The translations under genes were made by a program, and so were the position numbers. The notes beneath the pieces are model-generated. The model was given only the letters and a program-made list of their open reading frames with translations. It was not told the DNA's origin and made no database searches. Of a stretch of DNA of 64,000 bases, positions 34,042-46,380 are shown one piece after another (within the stretch, counting starts at the first letter, position 1; each line of letters starts with the position of its first letter). Source of the DNA: Isoetes taiwanensis (Eukaryota; Streptophyta; Lycopodiopsida; Isoetales; Isoetaceae); contig JAJEKV010000033.1 of NCBI GenBank assembly GCA_021234155.1, positions 9,701,641 to 9,765,640 on the forward strand. The letters are read 5' to 3'.

Positions 34042-35047
34042 CTAGAGGACAATTACTACCTTGCCCTGCTTCCAGAAAACCTGCTTGTTTTGCTGCTTTG
34101 CTTCCTTGAATTTTTTGAGTTCTTCTTTCCGTGCCAGGAATTGGTCTTTTGTTAAGTCTTCATTCACCCAAATGCTTTTTCCCTTCAGTAGACCTCTCCT
34201 CTTTAAGATTTCTGATCGGGTCTCTCTATCATGAAATTTAACAACAACGTGTCTATCCCAACTCGCTTTTTTTCCGACTCTGAAAGCATCTGCTATGTGA
34301 GCTTCCACTTGCAAATTCTCCTGAAAGAAACTTGCTACAACCTGTTTAGTATTCTTTTCTTCTTCTTCCGGAATGCCCACAAGTCTGAGATTCAAGGCCC
34401 TACTTTTTCTTGCTTGTTCTTCCAGGAATTCAGAAATCTGCTGCTTGATTTCAGTTATCTCCTCAACAACATCACCCGTCTCTGCTGTTAGGTTCAAACC
34501 ATGGCCATTCTTAAGTTCTACAATTTCTGCCTGTAATTGCTTAGAGATCTCTTCCCCAGGACCCTTCTTGATCTCTGCAATTTCTGCCCGTAGCTGCTTA
34601 TTAATTTCTTCTGCCTCTGCCTTCATCTTATCAATTTCTTTTCGGAATTCATCAGCCAAGGTTGCCCTCAATTCTTTCATCATTTCATGCATCGCTGTCC
34701 TAACAAAGTCCTGAATGAATGTCTTTTTAAATTCAGATAGCATTTTCCTTACCTGAGTCACCATACCCATGCAGGTTGGAATCTTGCTGCAAGTCCTTCT
34801 CCAGGGAAAGCTTCTTCAAATCATGCTTCTTCAAATCGTCCTTCTTGTTTTTCGTATTTGCAGAGATCTCCCCTTGCAGGTCGGGAATCTCCCTGCGTAG
34901 GTCGGCCTCCTCACATATTATATCTTTAGGGGTTTTTTTCAGCTTATTCTTTCCTTGAGAACACGAGCCAGTACCTTCTGCATCAGATGCTGAGTCCTTG
35001 ATCTCATAGTCAGAGTCTGACCTATTTTCGTCATGCTTTTTTGCCAT
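34042..35047 (-). CDS. LINE ORF1, RNA-binding protein (two overlapping frames)
   Basis: Frame 34042-34770 (242 codons) has a long Lys/Glu coiled coil ([20 protein letters not shown]), then an RRM-like part ([48 protein letters not shown]) and a basic C-terminal part. This matches the Transposase_22/L1 ORF1p layout. An upstream charged frame, 34733-35047 ([20 protein letters not shown]), overlaps it in another phase. It may be the true N-terminus joined by a lost frame. ORF1p coats the LINE RNA. Such an ORF1p is typical of animal-type L1s, whereas many flowering-plant L1s carry a different ORF1. Confidence 0.8.
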
Positions 35048-35074
35048 CGCCTTCCTTGCCGCTTTTTTTTAGCC

Positions 35075-35076
<2 letters not shown>

Positions 35077-35160
<84 letters not shown>
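35077..35160. repeat. (GA)42 microsatellite
   Basis: Uninterrupted GA dinucleotide tract joining the LINE 5' end to the U6 copy. Confidence 0.98.
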
Positions 35161-35164
<4 letters not shown>

Positions 35165-35165
<1 letters not shown>

Positions 35166-35262
35166 AAAATTTGGACCATTTTCCATTTATCGATTTGTCA
35201 TCCTTTGCGCACCATGCTAATCTTCTACAGATCGTTCCAATTTTATCGGATGTCCCGAAGGA
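35165..35262 (-). ncRNA. U6 snRNA copy, probably retropseudogene
   Basis: On the minus strand it reads CCTTCGGGACATCCGATAAA, then ATTGGAACGAT, AGAAGATTAGCATGG, TGCGCAAAGGATGAC and AAATGGTCCAAATTTTT. These are the conserved blocks of U6 in order, including the 3' oligo-T. Compared with the usual plant sequence, a few bases are missing after GCATGG and around the CACGCAAATCG part. No upstream USE/TATA promoter is seen; upstream is a GAAA repeat. The 3' T-run joins CTCCC(TC)n of the LINE. A mutated body, no promoter and the LINE junction indicate a retrotransposed copy. Confidence 0.9.
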
Positions 35263-35266
35263 AGGA

Positions 35267-35310
<44 letters not shown>

Positions 35311-35311
35311 A
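35262..35311. repeat. (GAAA)n microsatellite
   Basis: About eleven tetranucleotide repeats immediately outside the U6 5' end. A shorter run of the same sequence borders the LINE 3' end at 30643-30657. Confidence 0.95.
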
Positions 35312-35730
35312 TGAGTGAGTTACCCATCTGCCATTAGTATAAGCAGTCCAACCGACTATGCATGTACAAGTCTACAAACACTAGATGCATAAGCTTTTAC
35401 AATGTGCATAGGTGGGGAGAGAATATCTGAAAAAGAAAATAATCCAACTAGCAGTAAGGCAGGCTTGCAGAATGGATTGGGTTGGATTCGTCTGCATAGT
35501 TGGGTTAAGGTGGGATATTATTGTTGAATCAATAAATAAGGAAAGAGGAAGGGTGTCATTGATTAGGAGATTATTATGCTTGATATGAATAAGCAATGAG
35601 CATTTAATGCTTATCTTGTGTAATTGCTGCTAGATTAGTAGGGTTTTATTTGGCTAGAATTCATTTGTTGTGATTTGCGATACAATGGACAATTATGTCC
35701 TTTCTTCATGGTACCATTATCCGGGTAGAG

Positions 35731-35835
35731 TGCATTATACAGCCCCCCTCCCCTAAGTGGCTGATATCTGGCCGTCGATGCTTGAAATGGAGGGCTACGA
35801 TAGTGCCACGTAGGGGAGGGGGGCTGTATAGTGCA
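35731..35835. mobile_element. MITE with 24-bp terminal inverted repeats
   Basis: TGCATTATACAGCCCCCCTC... at the left is matched at the right by the complement of TGCACTATACAGCCCCCCTC..., one mismatch over 24 bp. The whole element is 105 bp and noncoding. If the true end is CAGCCCC, both sides carry TA, as expected for a Tc1/mariner (Stowaway-like) target duplication. The exact boundary is uncertain. Confidence 0.8.
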
Positions 35836-38800
35836 TTCGTCCCCCATTATCCTATTGTTTAAATTCGGTTTTTCCGAGGTCCCGAAAAGTTTTTGGATTT
35901 TTTACTTGGTTTATTTTTCTAAGGTTTTGGGGTTTTCTGGTGCCGGAATAAATTTCCGGTATTCCCAAAATCGGGAGAAATTATTTCGTATGATTTTGTT
36001 TTTTTTTTCAGTTCTCCTTATCCGATTGCAATTGGAACCACGCCATGAATTGTTGGGCTCAAGCTTTTTCGGCATGCAGGATCAACAAACTTTTGTCTGA
36101 TATTTATCCTCTGTCAAGTTTCGTCCGGACCATTTTAGATCAATTGGAAATCTAGAGGTGACGATTCTGAAACCCTAATGCAACATCTTTGTGTTCTGTG
36201 TCTCTGAACAGGGTTCATGCTTGGCAACTGACGCTTACTTCCATTTTCAGTAGCTTCTATTTTGTTGTGCAATATCCATGCCAATATAACATGGAAGGTA
36301 TATGTCCTTATTTCTATTTCCATGATTTTGACAATTCTTTGCATTACCATCTGGCCTATAACCTGGATTATGTATCAAACATTTGCTCTTTGTTGTGGGC
36401 CTTTGTTAGAAAGGGGCTAGATGTGTAAAACTGAAAGTAGTTAAGTGCGTAAAACTCAATTTCTTTATCTCTTTAGATGGTCTAACTATTCCTTTAACAC
36501 ATTGATGTACTCTGTAGATACTACTCTTGATTGGGTTCTATTGGATCTGATGCTTGCATTGTATCTCTCAGTAGTTGTCAGGTATGCTTTATACTTAGAA
36601 AGAATGAGTAAAATTTCTTCACAATTGTAGTCAACCTGGCTTGGCTTACCAATTTAGCTTTTAGCAATGGTACTGATTTGACTAGCCAACTAGCTGATTC
36701 ACAACTTAAACATTTAGCAATGAAAATTCAGGCTTCACTGGCCAATTTAAGCAATTGACAGGTTAAAAAATTTAACAATGAAAATCCTATCCTACGTACA
36801 GAATTTAACTCATTATTTTTATCCATCTCTATAGATGCTTAACAGCTATGTTGATAAAGAGAAGTCTCCATTGCGCTTTCTCTATGCCATCATTCAATTA
36901 TGTGATATTGGATACAATTAGAATATCATGTTCATGATCAGATGCAATGTCTTCATACGGTGCTAAACTGCATATATCTACCCAAATACGCCTTAAAGGA
37001 CAATGTTGAAGGATAAGCCATATTTCTTAGATTTTAGATACGTAGATATTATTTTTTGCTAGATTTATCTCTTTCGCTTATGTGCATTTCATTTCTCCTC
37101 TCTCTTTTCTATTCACTCTGGACAGTTTTCCCTTACTCATTGCCAGGCTTAATTCTCACAGTTGACTCTGTCTTCATTTCTCTATAGAAAGTTACAGCAA
37201 ATCCATGTTATTGAGGAAGAACCAACATCATATCCTCATAATGCAGCACACCATTACATGCAAGTTGCAACCTGCCGCCTGCCTGCTGCACTTGCCAATT
37301 TCGAAGCTAGATTATTATGCTACACTTTTATGCATAAACTAACATGCTACAGTACTTCTGTGGTTCTATTTTTTTACACGCACATTCAGTCATATCCATG
37401 GCATATGCTCCAGCATGTGACCTTCATCTAAAAGTTACTTGCAGAAATGAGGCTTAATCTCGAAGTTACTTGCAGAAATGAGGCTATCCATAAAAAAGAG
37501 AAGCTGTTTTATGAGGTTCCTCGCGAAAATCCACAAATCTGTTCCTTTAAGTTTCTCTCTCCATTTAGTAACGTTTACAGTTCAAAACAAAGAGGCGTGT
37601 TAATTTCTTATTTCCATGTTTTATTAAGTTGCTTAATGTGTTTCAATATCAGAGGAACGAAGCTGTATCTTTTAGGATTCACACACGCTCTGGAGATGAA
37701 AATGAGCTAGAATAGAAGCAGGTTGAATCGAACTGGTGCTAGGTATCCTGTAGATACCGTGGAGACCGTGGAGACGTGGTTTCTGAGAGTTTCTTTCTCC
37801 CTTCCTGCTCTGGTACAAACTGTATTTAATCTGTTCTCATGCTCTGCAGTAGATATGGCGAGCTTCTGGCAGCTCTAAGCATGCTGGCATATCGGCTATG
37901 GCTTCTGATAACTATTAGGCGACACAATGCAGTACGTAGGCCCTACTTTTTACTTCTTATTTGCTCTTGCACATTACTAATGTTTTTGTTGTCATAGGTT
38001 ATGATTTTATCTTGATACAAACTAGAACTTCGGAGCTATATATCTCCAACAGTCACATACATGCAAGCTCAGTTATTGAGCAGCCAGTAAGTAAGCATCC
38101 ATAAGATTATCATTCAACTCTCTTCATAATTGCTATCATCCAGTTGTGACCTGTTATTTGGCGCTTCATCATCCACTGCGTCGAACTAATTTAGGTAAGA
38201 AATAGGTCAATGTGGTATATGTTCTGCCTTTGTATTGTTTGTTGATGCTCTGCCACTAATATGTTATGTTTGCAAATGCCTTAAGGGCTGAACTGACACA
38301 ATTGGGCAACGAAATAAAATATCTGAGAACATACGTGTGCATGTGGCTTCGAACAAGTGTGTTGGCCAGATGTACAATAGATTATAGTTTACAGCAGACC
38401 AACCTTCATAACATGTTTATTAGGATTGCATGGCATGGCTGCCATATCCAGAGCCGGAAGCATTGCTTCTGTTCCATTTGCTCAACAAAATGTGGGTGAT
38501 GCTCCACATCTTAGGTATCCCTTTGCATTCACATGCTTCACTTTCTTTGATTTCCTTAATGTCGAATACCTCAAAAAATATGAAATATTGTTATTAACAT
38601 CTCATGCACATGTTGACATATCACAAGTGCCTCATGCCCGGTGAAGAAATCGATTGCAAGGAAGGAACATTTTTAGTTCGATTATCAATTCCAAAGCATC
38701 TAACTTGCATACGGATAGTTAGAATACGGGGATGGTTTTTTGACACATTAACTCTTTCTGAGCATTCATGCTTCATTGCACGTTTCACATACAATCATTA

Positions 38801-39870
38801 TATTTTTTATCCTTATAGCAGATGTTTTCTTTATCATGGCTGAAGCTTGCTTATATTTACTATTAGGCCAAGCACTTTCGTCTGAAATCTTTGCCAAACA
38901 AGGCCATACAGTTGGAAGTGTTGGATTATATCCAGCAATAGTAGAAAAGGTGAAGATTCTTTGTTACTTCAAGGTACATACATATGAAAATATTAGCTTA
39001 ACTTCTCTTCTTCCAGATCTGTCATTGCTTACAAATATGTATCTGATGATGTAGTTGCCTACAAATTGTGGCACCATGGCCCATTGGAGCAGTCATTTGT
39101 GCAGCTTTAAATTGAATGGTCTGGCTATAGCACTAGCAGTAGACTACTCTGTATTGCTTTTCTACTTTCTTTTTGTAATTTCACCACGTCTGATACCATG
39201 TGTTTATTGTCCTCACATATATGGCCTTTAGCGCATCAGCCTTTATCGTATGGTTGCATGCATGTGTCGCGACATGATTTAAAAGCAAATATCATTGTAA
39301 GAAAACAGTCAGCAACTTATGAATACAATTGTTGCAAGATTGACATTTAAGCTACCTACTGCCTTAGGTGAAGGCCCTTTTGTTTCAAGTCAGTCTTGCT
39401 AAAAGAAGCCACAGGCATGAAGGTGACATACTAGCTTCATATTCTGTCTAATTGGTTGAAGGGCTTAAGGTAGCAGGAAGGCAGCGTGGCCGAATAGGAT
39501 ATGGATCTTACATCAGGATGCATTACTTAATAGAAAGTTGACACAGTTTGTGCCAAACAACTTCCATTGCAGTGAAAGTATTCAGACGTGGTTCCATGTA
39601 TTCGTGTGGTTCAATGTATTCTTTTCCAGTTTGCAACTCCTTTCAACATGCTTTGCTAAGAGGAAAATGTTAACAGCGCTAGCAATCCCTTCTGCTTCAA
39701 AATGGGTTGCACTAAATCGGTGGCTACCTCATTCATTTATATTTCCCTTATATTTAAGCATTTTGTCCCCATTCATTTATATTCCTCTTCTTGGCCCTTA
39801 CATGATGGCAATGAAGCATTTTGTCAGATTTTATATCCAAATTCATGCAACTTTAATTGTTCAGAAGATT

Positions 39871-39936
39871 TCTAAGCTAGATATTTATAATGCCACTAGA
39901 AGTTCTAAGCTAGATATTTATAATGCCACTAGAAGC
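39871..39936. repeat. 33-bp tandem duplication
   Basis: TCTAAGCTAGATATTTATAA and 13 following bases occur twice, starting at 39871 and 39904, perfectly repeated. The length is in frame, but no gene is recognised here. Confidence 0.95.
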
Positions 39937-40257
39937 AACTTCCTGTTGTGTGATACAGATCTGCTCAAATTCTAGAAGTAGTTGTGCATGGACTTTATCA
40001 GAGTAGATAAAGGAGTGGAAGGTGAGCAGATATAACTGGAAACGGATCAATCATACAATAGTACGTGTTGGTTGACTATATTGCAACAACCATCTTTTGG
40101 TTAGCAAAAGATTCACAATGTTAGCATGTCGAAACCACTAGCATAGAGTTTTATCCAAATTCTCCAATCATATGCTGCAAAAACTCGCAATTAAATGTTC
40201 AACCAAGCATTGCCGGATCTAAGTCTAGGATTTGCTAAATTCCAACTAGATTCATGG

Positions 40258-40406
40258 TTGCAAAGCCCAGCAACGACATTGTATTTGCACCATGCAACAA
40301 GACAACCTAGCATAGTTGCAAAGTCTAGCAACAACATTTTATGACATTATATTTGCACCATGCAACAAGACAACCTAGCATAGTTGCAAAGTCCAGCAAC
40401 AACTTT
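40258..40406. repeat. Imperfect tandem repeat, about 57-68 bp
   Basis: GTTGCAAAGYCYAGCAAC starts at 40258, 40315 and 40383. Each is followed by TTTGCACCATGCAACAAGAC except the last. The second unit has an extra dozen bases. Confidence 0.88.
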
Positions 40407-41517
40407 TTATCACAGGCATTGAAAGAGAATTGTTGGTCTTTCATGTGGAACTGGGATATAACTGGATGGCAAGCTACTGCATCCAACTGTTTTATGTGAT
40501 GTAAATGTTTAATTGAAGAATCACAAAGCGAAGAATCACAGAGCCAAGTGTATAATAAGTATTTTAGCATATTGCCTAGCATCTACCTCATGTTGTGGAA
40601 CGACGAATTATTGTTTCAATTGTTTATGCAATGTGAATGTGAATGTGCAGTTGAAAAATTGCAAAACCAAGTGTGCGCAACATCTGCTTGATAATTTAAC
40701 TGTTTATCTGATGTAGTTCAATACATTTTTCCTAATATATATGTTCTTTATATTTAATAGACGCCAACTTCGTTTCAATAATTATGCAACTTTGTTTCAA
40801 TATATATGCTAGGTGTATAAGTGTGGTGCTAGGTGTATATAGTAAATTAGTCTTTGCTCTTCCAATAAAAATTGTGAACGGCATAAATTCTTCATTGGAC
40901 AAGCATACACTATTTATGTTGCCTTACCACACAATAGTCTTTCGAGCTTGATTATAACTTAGCCGCACTAAAATTGAGCCTGCATGTGTCACATCCTGGT
41001 TCGACAACCTTTCTCGAATCACTCCCCTCCTAGGATCGACCTTCAATGACCATAAGCAAAGTGTCTTTTGAATGGTTGCAGATGCCATCAACGACAAATG
41101 GGGATATAATACAAGTACTACATGGCTTGCACGTAGCTTCTCATGTCTATGTCTAATAACTCATCAAGTTTGTTGGTTCAATGTTTTGTTAGTCTACTCA
41201 CAAGCATTAATGCACGCCTTCACAAAATACATTATTAGCACTAGACAAAAGAATGGAAAATGATAAACAACACAAGGAGAACAAACATTACATATGTATA
41301 AACTCCTCTTTCCCCATCGAAAACTATATGTTATTTATTCAAGGGGTGATTAATAGAATACTCATCTACAATTTTAATTGATCCATGAAATATGAATGGA
41401 GTGGTATATATTTTTAGAACATTTGTAGGTCACAAACATTGATGCAATATATCTATTCCCCTATATATTTTAATATATATTGCCCAAAGACCCATTTCGA
41501 GTTCATATGGACCTAAA

Positions 41518-41545
41518 GCCCGGCAACGCCGGGCACCATAACTAG
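41518..41545 (+). mobile_element. Helitron 3' terminus
   Basis: GCCCGGC-AAC-GCCGGGC is a perfect 7-bp-stem hairpin, followed 7 nt later by CTAG (41542-41545) and then T. Helitrons end in a short GC-rich hairpin a few bases before CTRR and insert between A and T. That matches here. The 5' end (A|TC...) was not identified, so the element's length is unknown. Confidence 0.68.
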
Positions 41546-42613
41546 TATACAATAATGCTGGAATGAATGTCTTTCTTGCAACCATTATTGCATTGCGTTC
41601 TATCGTGGAGCTTTTTGTGGGAATGTCATGTTGAATATGATTTTGGGCACTTGATGCCTGTTTATAACCAATATTTGCTTGATGTATATGCATTGGAGGG
41701 AGTTGTGAATGTGGACCACAATGCCTTCGTGCCTCTTTTTTGCTCATTTATCTTTATGTATGCAGATATGCCTATTGTTTTATTGACTATTTTTCTCCCG
41801 GTATATCCATATTAGTTATTATTATGACTGTGCATCATTAATGATGCAAGGTATTTGGTTGTTTAGAGTGAGCGCCATTGATTTTTAGGGTGTTTTTTTT
41901 TTGTGTTTATATTAGAGTGTGTTTTTGGTCTAGGTTTCTTAAAAGTAGGTTGCAATTTTTTCAAGGAATTGGAGCTTGATCATGATTCTTCGGTGCAATC
42001 AAAGCTTTACCATGAGCTTTTTTGAAGATTTTATTGCATGTGGATAGGTTACTTTCATAGATTCAAAGATCTTAGAGTCATGTCTGTTGTGCTGCTCGAT
42101 TTTCCAGGTAGGCCTAACTTTGTTTGTGCCATGTCTGTTGTGTTGCTATTCTCTATATGCATTTTTATTTTGTTTTTGTGAATACAGTAAGTGCGTGCTC
42201 AAAGTTTTTGTTGAGTTCTTTTTTCTCATAGACAAACAATCGCTACGGTAAGTCAAATTTACTACTTTCAAGCATCTGATGTTCCCAAGCTAGGCCAGCA
42301 ATGTCATTTATGATTTCTATAATGCCCTCATTTTCGAATAAGGGAATAGTTTCATAACACTTAAACCATCATTCAATTAAATTGGGATTATGTCTTAATT
42401 TTGGGATAAATTTTATATTGCACTTTTTTAGTAACTTTGTTAAATTCACTTTTTTAGTAACTTTGTTGCCCTTAGACTAGAATAGACGTTAACATATAAT
42501 CACACACGGGAATATAAATTCACACCTTAACTTCAAATTACAAAATCATATATCATGAAACTCAAGTAGTACACAACTTTTATTAAAAGTGATTGATACA
42601 TAGTAACTGTTTA
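41546..42613. other. No gene recognised
   Basis: AT-rich sequence downstream of the Helitron end. No domain or repeat recognised. Confidence 0.4.
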
Positions 42614-45537
42614 TCATTTTTCCACCAACATCCCCAAGGATATGAGAACCTTATTCCTTACATCCCGAGGTATTGTAACTCTCATTTGTTTTACTAGGAA
42701 TAGTTTTGGAGTCCATGAGTACAATACGGTTTCAATGTCTAGCCAAAGATCGGGGATCACTAGGATTTCTCCTCCACCTCTTTGTCCAACAATCGAATAT
42801 CTTTCTTTATCGGTGACATTACTCAACCTGATTAATTTGGACACCACCATTCCACGCCAGACCTTATTGAAGTTAACATCACCTTCTTCTTTGCAAATAT
42901 CGAGATAGTCCATCCCAACCACTTTGGATAGGTCTCTAGATCTGCTTTGGTTTTACTACTACAAATTGGTGGCACTCCACGTCGTTAGAAGGTTCATAAC
43001 AATCCATGCCTAGATATTTTGGCCTATCCTTCTTAGGACCAACATAGTGTTTATCGATTGAGGAGGAGCATATGCCTTCACAATGCTACTAATGGTACCA
43101 TCATCTTCGTCGGCACCGGCTAATGTTTTCCACTTACTTTTTAGGGAACCACCCTTCCAAATTTGTTCGAGGATGTGTCTACCTCATCCAACAAGTTGAT
43201 CACCTTCTTCCAATAATCTATCAATGCGATTAGTCTCATCGAATTAGTTTGCCAATGCTTGATGTAGTCATTGATGCCATCCTTAGTCAAGCCCAATTGC
43301 TTGACTTCTTGATTGGTTTTAGAGCTTTTGGTTGACCGGGGAGGTATCATAGGCTTGCCATTTGCATCCCTGGCGCCAAATTTCTGCCCCACCTCTCCAC
43401 TTCTCCTCTGAAGGTCTCATTTTCCATTGCATGATTGGAATCCCTTCTCTCACCCAAAAAGTGAATTGAAGAGGTCTAGAATGACCTTCCATGTCGAGAG
43501 CATAACCATCCACAAAACTCTTCCAATCGGGGCACTTCTTCTATGATAGATCCTATAGGAGATGGATTTGTACATCCATGAAATATTTCCAATAGCACAC
43601 GGGAAAGTTGGTAGCTGTCTGTTTGTCTCAATACATGACTATATTTTCCAAACAATGCATCCACATCCTCATGAGTATGTAGGGCATTAGGAACCCCAAA
43701 TTGACTCTTTCAAAAATACCCACGGTGTTAAGTAGGATAGGAAAGAAAACATCCACCTATTCTTATTTTGACCAGCACAATTATCTAGTTGCAAGAGGAG
43801 CTTTACAGGCGGATCTCGAGGGTTTAGCACCGAGATGTTGAAGCTCCAACATGTTCATTAGGTCCATTCCTCCTAAATCTTGCCTTGCTAAACTTTTCAA
43901 TACTATTAGGGGTTCCATCCAACAATGCACTATGTAGTGCACGGCTAGTCTGTAGGATCCTGTAGGTGACCATTGTAACCCTTCTCATAGTTTCTTAAAC
44001 ACCTCATGATACTCCCAATGTGAAAATCGGACCATCACTCCACAACTCTAAACTGAAATGGCCATAATAGGTGCGAGGCTGCCCATGCAATATTGCCCTT
44101 GATCATTGAAATCGCAAAGGGTATGATCTTCCACATGACTTAGGAATGTACTTGAATTGTGGAAGACAAGTCTTCTGTTGGTCCATTTTATCATGTATAA
44201 TACATAGATAGTTATTAGGTTCCATTGCGGATAAGGTCCTCCACATCCAATAAGTTGATCTACATGATAGTTGATCGTCATATGGTCCTTCATATGTTCC
44301 CTTATCTTTGCCCTTAGACTTGGTTTGCCTGGTCTTATCTAGTGTCTCCTTGACTTAGCACATAAATTGCACTTGGCAAAGTTGTTTGAAGTTGCTATGG
44401 TCACATGCTTGAAATGCTTATTCCATAGCCTACTAAAAGCTGAAATTTTGGGATATAGAGGCCACTCAAGTTCGAAGCAATGCATTTATTTCCTCTAATA
44501 TGCTCTTCCGGGTACAATGGGATGGCAATCTCTTTTCAACAATAACTCTACCCTGTTCATCCTTCTTACTCTTATGTGGCATGTTTTTGCATTGAAATCC
44601 ACATATCTTTCAAATATTTCCTTTGCGACTATAGTTCTTGAGGTAGGCCTTACCGGGCCGGTGTTCCCATGCAATGCAATTTTACTACCATTTTCATGTC
44701 TCTTTTTGCGGTTATTGCCAAGAAGAGGTTGGAATTCCATGTATAGCCATCCATGCTTTTGAACATATCCACTTTCCATTCAATGGGAATCTTTTCTTCT
44801 TTGATCTTTCATCCGAATTGCATAGCCAAATATGGTGTACATGAAATTCCTCCTGCTATCACACTTATGTTCACGATATGTAGCTCTTGCTCCCACCAAC
44901 TCCTCTATTGTGAACATTCTAACACAAGAAGCCCAACAACATTCACCTCCTCTAACCTTCATCATAGCTTGGGAGAACAATCATAATCGACTTGCATCTT
45001 TTGGTGGGATAATGTTTGAAAGTTGGAAGTGGCCTCTTGCTACCTTTTGTGTGAACATTGTTGACAATGGTTCTACATCTATAGGAAGCGTGTAGTTCCC
45101 CTCGGTTGAATATCGTCCCTAGGCCATGCAACAATAGTTGGAACCTCTAGTTGCTTCACACAAGCTAGGCATTCTTGTTTGCTGAACCCTTTTCCTTCCA
45201 ATTGTCATATAATTTTGAGATTGCCACACCTAACTTTGTCCTCCCTAATCTTTCATCATTCCTTTGCATTGATAGGATCTGCTAGAACAATAATCCCTTC
45301 TCCCTCTTGCCTCTGTTGCATGCATGCGGGATCTTGACCTTCTTGTTTTTCCAATCGACCCAGTATAAAGTACAATTTCCTTTCCTTTGGCATCATCATT
45401 TTCATTTGAGGTCTTTTCCTTTCCTTTGCCATCATCTTTGTCATCTTCATTAGTTGGGGATTTTTCCTTGCCTTGATCAACATCATTGGGGGCCTTGGGG
45501 GATTTAGCATTTTGCATGGCATTGACCTAAAATGCAT
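42614..45537 (-). pseudogene. Decayed coding region, unknown
   Basis: A chain of minus-strand frames that look like one protein cut by stops and slips. A Lys/Glu/Asp-rich start (about 45250-45537, KSPTNEDDKDDGKGKEK) comes first, then RGGECCWASCVRMFTIEELV (44780-44980), FVDGYALDMEGHSRPLQFTF (about 43400-43530), FGARDANGKPMIPPRSTKSS and YIKHWQTNSMRLIALIDYWK (43141-43392). The end is LFLVKQMRVTIPRDVRNKVL (42614-42922). The composition is protein-like and consistently oriented over 2.9 kb. I recognise no domain. It could be an intronless gene family or the body of an uncharacterised mobile element. Confidence 0.4.
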
Positions 45538-45589
45538 AAAAACTTATAGTAAGTTAGCATATCCAAATAACATCTCCTTAGCATGAGTT

Positions 45590-45890
45590 AACCTATAATA
45601 TAATATATTAACCTATAATAACCTTAAATGTTGTCACCTTAGAAAAAACTTTTGAGGGTATTATAGGTTAACAATTTTAGGTTAGAAGTTAATTATAGGT
45701 TATTATAGGTTAGAAGTTTTAAGGTAGGTTATTATAGGTTAAAAGTTAAGGTTAGAAGAAGTAAGTTTACAACTTTTAAGGTTAGAAGTTCCAAGGTTAA
45801 AACTTCTAACCTTAAATAAATATAACCTTTAAACTTCTAAAACTTAAAGCTTATAACCTTTAAACTTAAAAATTTCCTATAACTTATAAC
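45590..45890. repeat. AT-rich imperfect inverted repeat
   Basis: The left half is built from TTATAGGTTA / AAGGTTAGAAGTT words. The right half carries the complements (AACTTCTAACCTTAAA, TATAACCTTTAAACTTC), turning near 45790. It could fold into a long imperfect hairpin. It differs from the plant telomere repeat TTTAGGG. Confidence 0.8.
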
Positions 45891-46059
45891 CTTAGCCCCT
45901 TGCAATAAATTTTCTTTGGCGGTTATAATGGCGTGATGCGATTTTAAAGTAGTTATTACTTTTGGGTTTACACTCCTTTCAATTTACGTCTCTCTTTTGA
46001 ACTATTTGGTGCGATTTCATAGTGCATTCGATTTCATAGTCGCGATTTCATAGTGCTTT

Positions 46060-46380
46060 TCGGTGTCGCTTCTCGGCTTTCGGCTTCTTCGACTTGCAAT
46101 CATCTGTTAATTTTTAACAATCATCTGTTATTTTTTCGGCTTCTCGGCTTTTGGTAACCCGGCTTTCGGCTTTTACGGCACCGGTGAAGTAATTTTTGAG
46201 CTTTACGGCTTTCGAGGTTTTTGTCTATGTGGTTTCTACAATCTTACGCTTTTTCTCGGTGGCTTTTTGGCTTCTACAACCTTACATTTTTTTCTCACGT
46301 GGCTTTTCGGCTTCTACAATCTTACGCTTTTGGTTTTCTGCTCAAAGCTTTCTACAAAGCTTTAGGCTTCTATATTAAAG
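46060..46380. repeat. CGGCTT-rich minisatellite
   Basis: Repeated CGGCTTCTACAATCTTACGC-like units of about 45 bp at about 46226, 46273 and 46309, preceded by denser TCGGCTTTCGGCTTC words. Confidence 0.8.

Larger units (their letters stand above)
30658..35160 (-). mobile_element. L1-type LINE, near full length, degenerate
   Basis: Minus-strand element in the order (GA)n 5' end, ORF1, endonuclease, RT, C-terminal domain, 3' tail. The tail is not poly(A) but a short (TTCAA)n repeat (complement at about 30658-30676). ORF2 is broken by several frameshifts. AAAGAAAGAAAGAAA lies just outside the tail (30643-30657), and a long GAAA run lies beyond the attached U6 copy (35262-35310). The insertion therefore seems to include U6 and to have a GAAA-type target duplication. 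That duplication is only a candidate, because both sides are simple sequence. Confidence 0.88.
35836..41517 (+). other. Possible split exons of unknown gene(s), maybe Helitron-carried
   Basis: Several stretches look like plus-strand exons with good borders but no family I can name. One at about 37862-37949 (RYGELLAALSMLAYRLWLL, CTGCAG acceptor, GTACGT donor). One at about 38423-38512 (HGMAAISRAGSIASVPFAQQ, TTATTAG acceptor, GTATCC donor). One at about 38821-38949 (AEACLYLLLGQALSSEIFAK, TTATAG acceptor, GTGAAG donor). One begins at about 37187 (KLQQIHVIEEEPTSYPHNAA). A Helitron 3' end lies downstream at 41545, and Helitrons often carry gene fragments, so these may be captured pieces. Confidence 0.3.

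Noticed and set aside
35165-35262. Active U6 gene
   Set aside because: The body has several deletions, there is no upstream promoter element, and it is fused to a LINE.
35033-35314. Plus-strand Arg/Glu repeat frame
   Set aside because: It is a translation of the (GA)n tract.
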